Below the pieces are notes generated by a model. The model made no database searches. It was not told the origin of the DNA and saw nothing but the letters and a program-made list of their open reading frames with translations. The position numbers and the translations under genes were made by a program. 8,696 bases of DNA from Pseudomonadota bacterium (GTDB lineage: Bacteria; Pseudomonadota; Alphaproteobacteria; Acetobacterales; Acetobacteraceae): assembly GCA_021808185.1 (NCBI GenBank), contig JAKBCB010000140.1, forward strand, positions 1 through 8,696, read 5' to 3'. Positions 6,069 to 8,696 of this stretch are shown here, piece by piece; position 1 is the stretch's first letter; every line of letters starts with the position of its first letter.

Positions 6069-7110
6069 ACGCGAACAGCGCGCGCCAGTCCGCCACGCGG
6101 CCGAATTCGACGAAGCGGTAACTGGCCAGCGACAGCGCCAGCAGCAGCGGCAGTGCCGCGCCAAGGCCCTGCGCCGGCCGCACCGCATCGATCACCGGGA
6201 CGTGCCAGATATACAGGCTGTAGCACATCATCCCGGCCACCTGGAGCGGCACCGCCGCCAGCATGCCGCCCCGCCCGCCCAGGCTTGCCGCCAGCACGCA
6301 GGCGAAGCCGAGATCGATCACGTTGTTCAGCGGCGCCATCGCCAGCATGCTCAGGCCGCGATACTGGCATTGGTAAAACCCGGCCCAGGCCAGCAGCACC
6401 AGCGCCACGCCCGGCAGCAGCAGATGCCGCGCCCAGGGCGGGATGCGGCCGGCTTCGTACGCGTGGGCCAGCGCCATGCCGAGCACGAACTCGTCGATGC
6501 GGCCGAAGATGTTGTCGGCGACGAAATTCGGCCCGAGCGGGTGCGCATCCCACGCCCGCCCGAGCAGCCGCAGCGCCAGCGCGCCCGCCAGCGCCAGCGC
6601 CAGCACGCGGCCCAGCCCGATGCGCGCCGCCACCAGCACCACGAGCGGAAAGGCGAGGCTGAACAGGATTTCCACCCCGATCGACCACAGCGGATAATTG
6701 ATCGCCACACCGAAGTGATGCGGCTCCAGCGCGAAGCGCACGGTGGCCAGATCGAGCGCCAGTTCGCCGAACGCGGCCGGGCTGAGCTGAAATCCCGCCA
6801 GCACCAGCAGCACCACGGCGGCAAAATAATACAGCGGCATCAGCCGCAGGAACCGCCGCCCGTAGAAATGCCGCGCATCCGCCCAGCCCGCCATCGTCCG
6901 CCGCCCGGCGGCATAGGGCAGGAACAGCACGAAGCCGGACAGGATGAAAAACAGGTTCACCCCGGTCCAGCCGTTGGAGACCAGCGGATCGAGCGCGGAC
7001 AACCCCGCCGCGTCCAGTGCCGCCATCGCCGGCGGCAGGCCGAGATGCTGGAACAGCACGCCCAGGATGGCCAGCCCGCGCAGGCCGTTGACGACGGCGA
7101 TCTTGTCCAC
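6061..7110 (-). CDS. Membrane acyltransferase, OafA/YrhL type (Acyl_transf_3 family)
   Basis: 349 residues from a GTG. The family moves acyl groups, usually acetyl from acetyl-CoA, across the inner membrane onto sugars of O-antigen, exopolysaccharide or peptidoglycan. Signatures: VVNGLRGLAILGVLFQH with the conserved His22, GVNLFFILSGFVLF (50-63), RRFLRLMPLYY (85-95), LWSIGVEILFSL (141-152), GRIDEFVLGMAL (203-214), YSLYIWHVP (297-305) and YRFVE (331-335). Roughly ten membrane segments fill the rest. The length is normal and there is no periplasmic SGNH domain. The start is set at 7110 because the family's first helix begins with VDKIAVVNGLRG; a G-rich stretch lies about 9 bases upstream. In-frame GTG 7131 and TTG 7206 would only add a Gly/Arg-rich leader. 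It is a single-gene unit, divergent from the WalW-like gene and ending 7 bases from the end of the membrane protein gene. It probably O-acylates the glycan made by this locus. Confidence 0.93.
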   Translation of the reverse strand: MDKIAVVNGLRGLAILGVLFQHLGLPPAMAALDAAGLSALDPLVSNGWTGVNLFFILSGFVLFLPYAAGRRTMAGWADARHFYGRRFLRLMPLYYFAAVVLLVLAGFQLSPAAFGELALDLATVRFALEPHHFGVAINYPLWSIGVEILFSLAFPLVVLVAARIGLGRVLALALAGALALRLLGRAWDAHPLGPNFVADNIFGRIDEFVLGMALAHAYEAGRIPPWARHLLLPGVALVLLAWAGFYQCQYRGLSMLAMAPLNNVIDLGFACVLAASLGGRGGMLAAVPLQVAGMMCYSLYIWHVPVIDAVRPAQGLGAALPLLLALSLASYRFVEFGRVADWRALFAWR

Positions 7111-7138
7111 GCGCCCGATCCCCCCGCCCACCCGCCCG

Positions 7139-7160
7139 CGATACGACCCACGATACGACC
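7139..7160. repeat. 10-bp direct repeat in the divergent spacer (operator candidate)
   Basis: CGATACGACC occurs at 7139-7148 and again at 7151-7160, giving a 12-base period. The pair sits in the 104-base spacer (7111-7214) between the acyltransferase and the WalW-like gene, and the second copy abuts the -35 of the candidate rightward promoter. That position suits a regulator acting on both genes. No known binding motif is recognised. Confidence 0.45.
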
Positions 7161-7188
7161 TGGCACAAAGCCGCCCGCCCGTTATAGA
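7160..7188 (+). promoter_or_regulatory. Candidate sigma-70 promoter for the WalW-like operon
   Basis: CTGGCA (7160-7165) and TATAGA (7183-7188) are 17 bases apart, each matching consensus at four of six positions. Transcription would start near 7195, about 20 bases before the ATG at 7215. This is the best promoter match in the window and borders the 10-bp direct repeat. Confidence 0.4.
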
Positions 7189-7214
7189 GACGCCTCGGCA
7201 TCGCAACAGCGTCC

Positions 7215-8258
7215 ATGACCGCTTTCCCCTCCCAGACCGTCATCCCCCCGCGTTTCGATCCGCTGTTCACGGCCCCCCGCCCGGCCATGCTGCCGGCGGA
7301 CACGGCACCGCTGTGCTGCGTGCTGATCGACGCGGAGGAGGATTTCGACTGGCACCGCCCGGTGCGCGGCGTGGACTACGATCTCGACTGCATGCGGCAT
7401 CTGTCGGATCTGCAGTCCATCCTCGCCGCCTACGGCGCCGTGCCCACCTACCTGCTCACCTATCCGGTGCTGCGCGACGCGGGGATTGTCGCCGCCCTGC
7501 GCGGGCGGCTCGCGCGCGGGCAATGTGCCGTCGGCATCCAGTTGCACACCTGGGTGACACCGCCCTTCGCCGAGACGGCGGAGCCGCGCAACTCATTCGG
7601 CACCAATCTCCCGGCCGAGCTGGAAGAACAGAAGCTGCTGGCGCTGATGCAGGCGTTTTTCGACGCCTTCGGCGAGGCGCCCAAAATGTTCCGCGCCGGG
7701 CGCTACGGGCTGGGCCGCAACACGCCGGCGCTGCTGGAAAAACACGGCTTCGTGGTCGATACCAGCCTCGCGCCCTGCACCTCGTTCGGCGACGAGGAAG
7801 GGCCGGATTTCTCCACCGACGATTTTCGCGCCTTCTGGTTCGGCCAATCCCGCCGGGTGCTGGAACTGCCGCTGTGCCGCAGCATCGTCGGCTGGGGCGG
7901 CGACCCCGCCGCGCGCGCCTATCGCTGGCTCGCCGCCAACCGCCCGCCGCGCCATCTGCTGCCCGGCCTGCTGGCCTGGAGCCGCTGCGCCGAGCGCATC
8001 ACCCTCTCGCCGGAGGGCAACGACGTGGTGGCCGCCGGGCGGCTGGTGGCCTCCCTGCTCGGGCGTGGCCAGAGGGTGCTGGCGCTGAGCCTGCACTCGT
8101 CCTCGCTCAGCGTCGGGCGCAACCCGTATGTGCGCAGCCGCGCCGAGCTGCACGAATTCTACGACCGGATGTCCGCCATCCTCGACATGCTGGCGAGCCG
8201 CCACGGCATGCGCTTCGCAGCCCCGCTCGACCTGCCGCCGCTGCTGGCCGATGGCTAG
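7215..8258 (+). CDS. WalW-like CE4 (polysaccharide deacetylase-fold) protein
   Basis: 347 residues, no signal peptide or membrane segment, so probably cytoplasmic. The fold is indicated by VLIDAEEDFDW (36-46), at the place of the CE4 metal/catalytic aspartate motif; VGIQLHTWVTPPF (106-118), at the place of the histidine motif; FRAGRYGLG (159-167), matching the R-G-x-Y motif; and LSLHSSSLSVGRNPYV (291-306) late in the barrel. This set matches the WalW branch of the NodB/CE4 superfamily, found in lipopolysaccharide and exopolysaccharide clusters, whose biochemical activity is unsettled. Gln109 and Thr112 stand where I would expect His and Pro (HLHPW type), so one possible metal ligand may be lost and deacetylation should not be assumed. 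ATG 7215 is used; ATG 7287 is an alternative just before the conserved start. It overlaps the following glycosyltransferase by 8 bases, suggesting the two act on the same glycan. Confidence 0.87.
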   Translation: MTAFPSQTVIPPRFDPLFTAPRPAMLPADTAPLCCVLIDAEEDFDWHRPVRGVDYDLDCMRHLSDLQSILAAYGAVPTYLLTYPVLRDAGIVAALRGRLARGQCAVGIQLHTWVTPPFAETAEPRNSFGTNLPAELEEQKLLALMQAFFDAFGEAPKMFRAGRYGLGRNTPALLEKHGFVVDTSLAPCTSFGDEEGPDFSTDDFRAFWFGQSRRVLELPLCRSIVGWGGDPAARAYRWLAANRPPRHLLPGLLAWSRCAERITLSPEGNDVVAAGRLVASLLGRGQRVLALSLHSSSLSVGRNPYVRSRAELHEFYDRMSAILDMLASRHGMRFAAPLDLPPLLADG

Positions 8259-8696
8259 TCGGGGTCGGCGCATCCTGCTGATCACCAACAACCTCCCGCC
8301 GGTGCGCGGTGGCTCGGGGATCGTGTACGACAACCTCGCCCGCCACGCCGGCGGGCGCATCGTCGTGCTGGCGCCGCGCGTCAGCTACCAGGACGGACTG
8401 AGGCTGATCGGCTGGCGCGAACATGACCGGCTGGCGCCGTACCGGGTGATCCGCCTGGACCTGCTGCGCACCGTGCTGCTGGAACCGGCGCCGCGCCTGC
8501 CGCGCACCCTGCGCTTCCGGCTGCGCGATGCCGCGATCCGCGTGCGCGTTCTCGCCACGCTGCTGCGCTGCCTGCTGTTCGAGGATGTCGGTGCCGTCTG
8601 CATCGGCGAACTGGTCGCCAGCGCCTGGGTGCTGGGCGTGCTGCGCCTGCTGCCCTGGGTGACGCGCGCCGTCTATGTGCACGGCGAGGAAATCAC
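8251..8696 (+). CDS. Glycosyltransferase family 4-like, N-terminal part (runs off the right edge)
   Basis: An ATG at 8251 reads to the window edge, giving 148 complete codons. The start RRILLITNNLPPVRGGSGIVYDNLARH has the first beta-strand and the glycine-rich loop of GT4 enzymes (GGSGIVY), followed by IVVLAP, a second strand. Near the edge, AVCIGELVASAWVLGVL and AVYVHGEEI match the strand-helix-strand that ends the N-terminal domain in GT4 proteins, where the H-G-E segment lines the active-site cleft. The donor-binding domain is outside the window. Its start overlaps the WalW-like gene in ATGGCTAG, so translation is probably coupled by ribosome re-initiation. The likely role is sugar transfer from a nucleotide sugar to a lipid-linked glycan on the cytoplasmic side. 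The frame is too incomplete at its end to give substrate or length. Confidence 0.85.
   Translation, partial: MASRGRRILLITNNLPPVRGGSGIVYDNLARHAGGRIVVLAPRVSYQDGLRLIGWREHDRLAPYRVIRLDLLRTVLLEPAPRLPRTLRFRLRDAAIRVRVLATLLRCLLFEDVGAVCIGELVASAWVLGVLRLLPWVTRAVYVHGEEI

Noticed and set aside
4379..6121. A 580-codon plus-strand frame within the membrane protein gene, and another of 529 codons at 5629-7218
   Set aside because: Both are Ala/Arg/Gly-rich shifted readings of real genes; the second crosses the end of one gene and runs antisense through the acyltransferase.
3894..6188. A 764-codon open frame on the minus strand, rich in Arg, Gln and His, opposite the membrane protein gene
   Set aside because: Composition is typical of an antisense shadow of a GC-rich gene: no domain pattern, no ribosome site, and it covers a frame with clear membrane segments and motifs.
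7161..7178. TGGCAC resembling a sigma-54 -24 element
   Set aside because: No TTGC-type -12 element follows at the required spacing; the sigma-70 reading in the same stretch fits better.

Overview
The window is G+C-rich DNA, about 70% by sampling lines of sequence and locally 80-90%. Its codon use, GTG starts and tightly spaced short operons fit an alphaproteobacterium, possibly of the Acetobacteraceae. That placement is inferred from style and composition, not from a marker gene. No rRNA, tRNA, CRISPR array, transposase or phage gene is visible. All eight supportable reading frames, plus the visible part of a ninth at each edge where cut, look like parts of one surface-polysaccharide or glycolipid locus.

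Layout. (1) A leftward unit runs from about 3315 to beyond base 1: a UDP-glucuronate decarboxylase (UDP-xylose synthase), a family 2 glycosyltransferase 9 bases after it, then after a 150-base AT-richer gap an FkbM-type methyltransferase, and 15 bases later the N-terminal 161 residues of a GT-B-like glycosyltransferase that leaves the window. (2) Across a 121-base divergent spacer, a rightward unit at 3437-6053 holds an unusual GT-A-type glycosyltransferase and a large polytopic membrane protein that overlaps it by 32 bases. (3) A leftward OafA/YrhL-type membrane acyltransferase (6061-7110) ends 7 bases from the end of unit 2. (4) Across a 104-base divergent spacer with a 10-bp direct repeat, a rightward unit at 7215-8696 holds a WalW-like CE4 (polysaccharide deacetylase-like) protein and, overlapping it by 8 bases, the first 148 residues of a family 4-like glycosyltransferase that leaves the window.

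How the genes may work together (inference): the decarboxylase would supply UDP-xylose, three or four cytoplasmic glycosyltransferases would build the repeat unit, the polytopic GT-C-like protein may add a sugar on the outer face of the membrane, and the methyltransferase, acyltransferase and WalW-like protein would decorate or trim the glycan. No Wzx, Wzy, Wza/Wzc, ABC transporter or initiating phosphoglycosyltransferase is in the window, so the assembly route cannot be read from it.

The most notable points are the composition break at the 5' end of the methyltransferase gene, the overlapping pair of a divergent GT-A enzyme and a GT-C-like membrane protein with a four-cysteine C-terminal domain, the altered histidine motif of the WalW-like protein, and the direct-repeat operator candidate. 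I see no clearly new non-glycan system.
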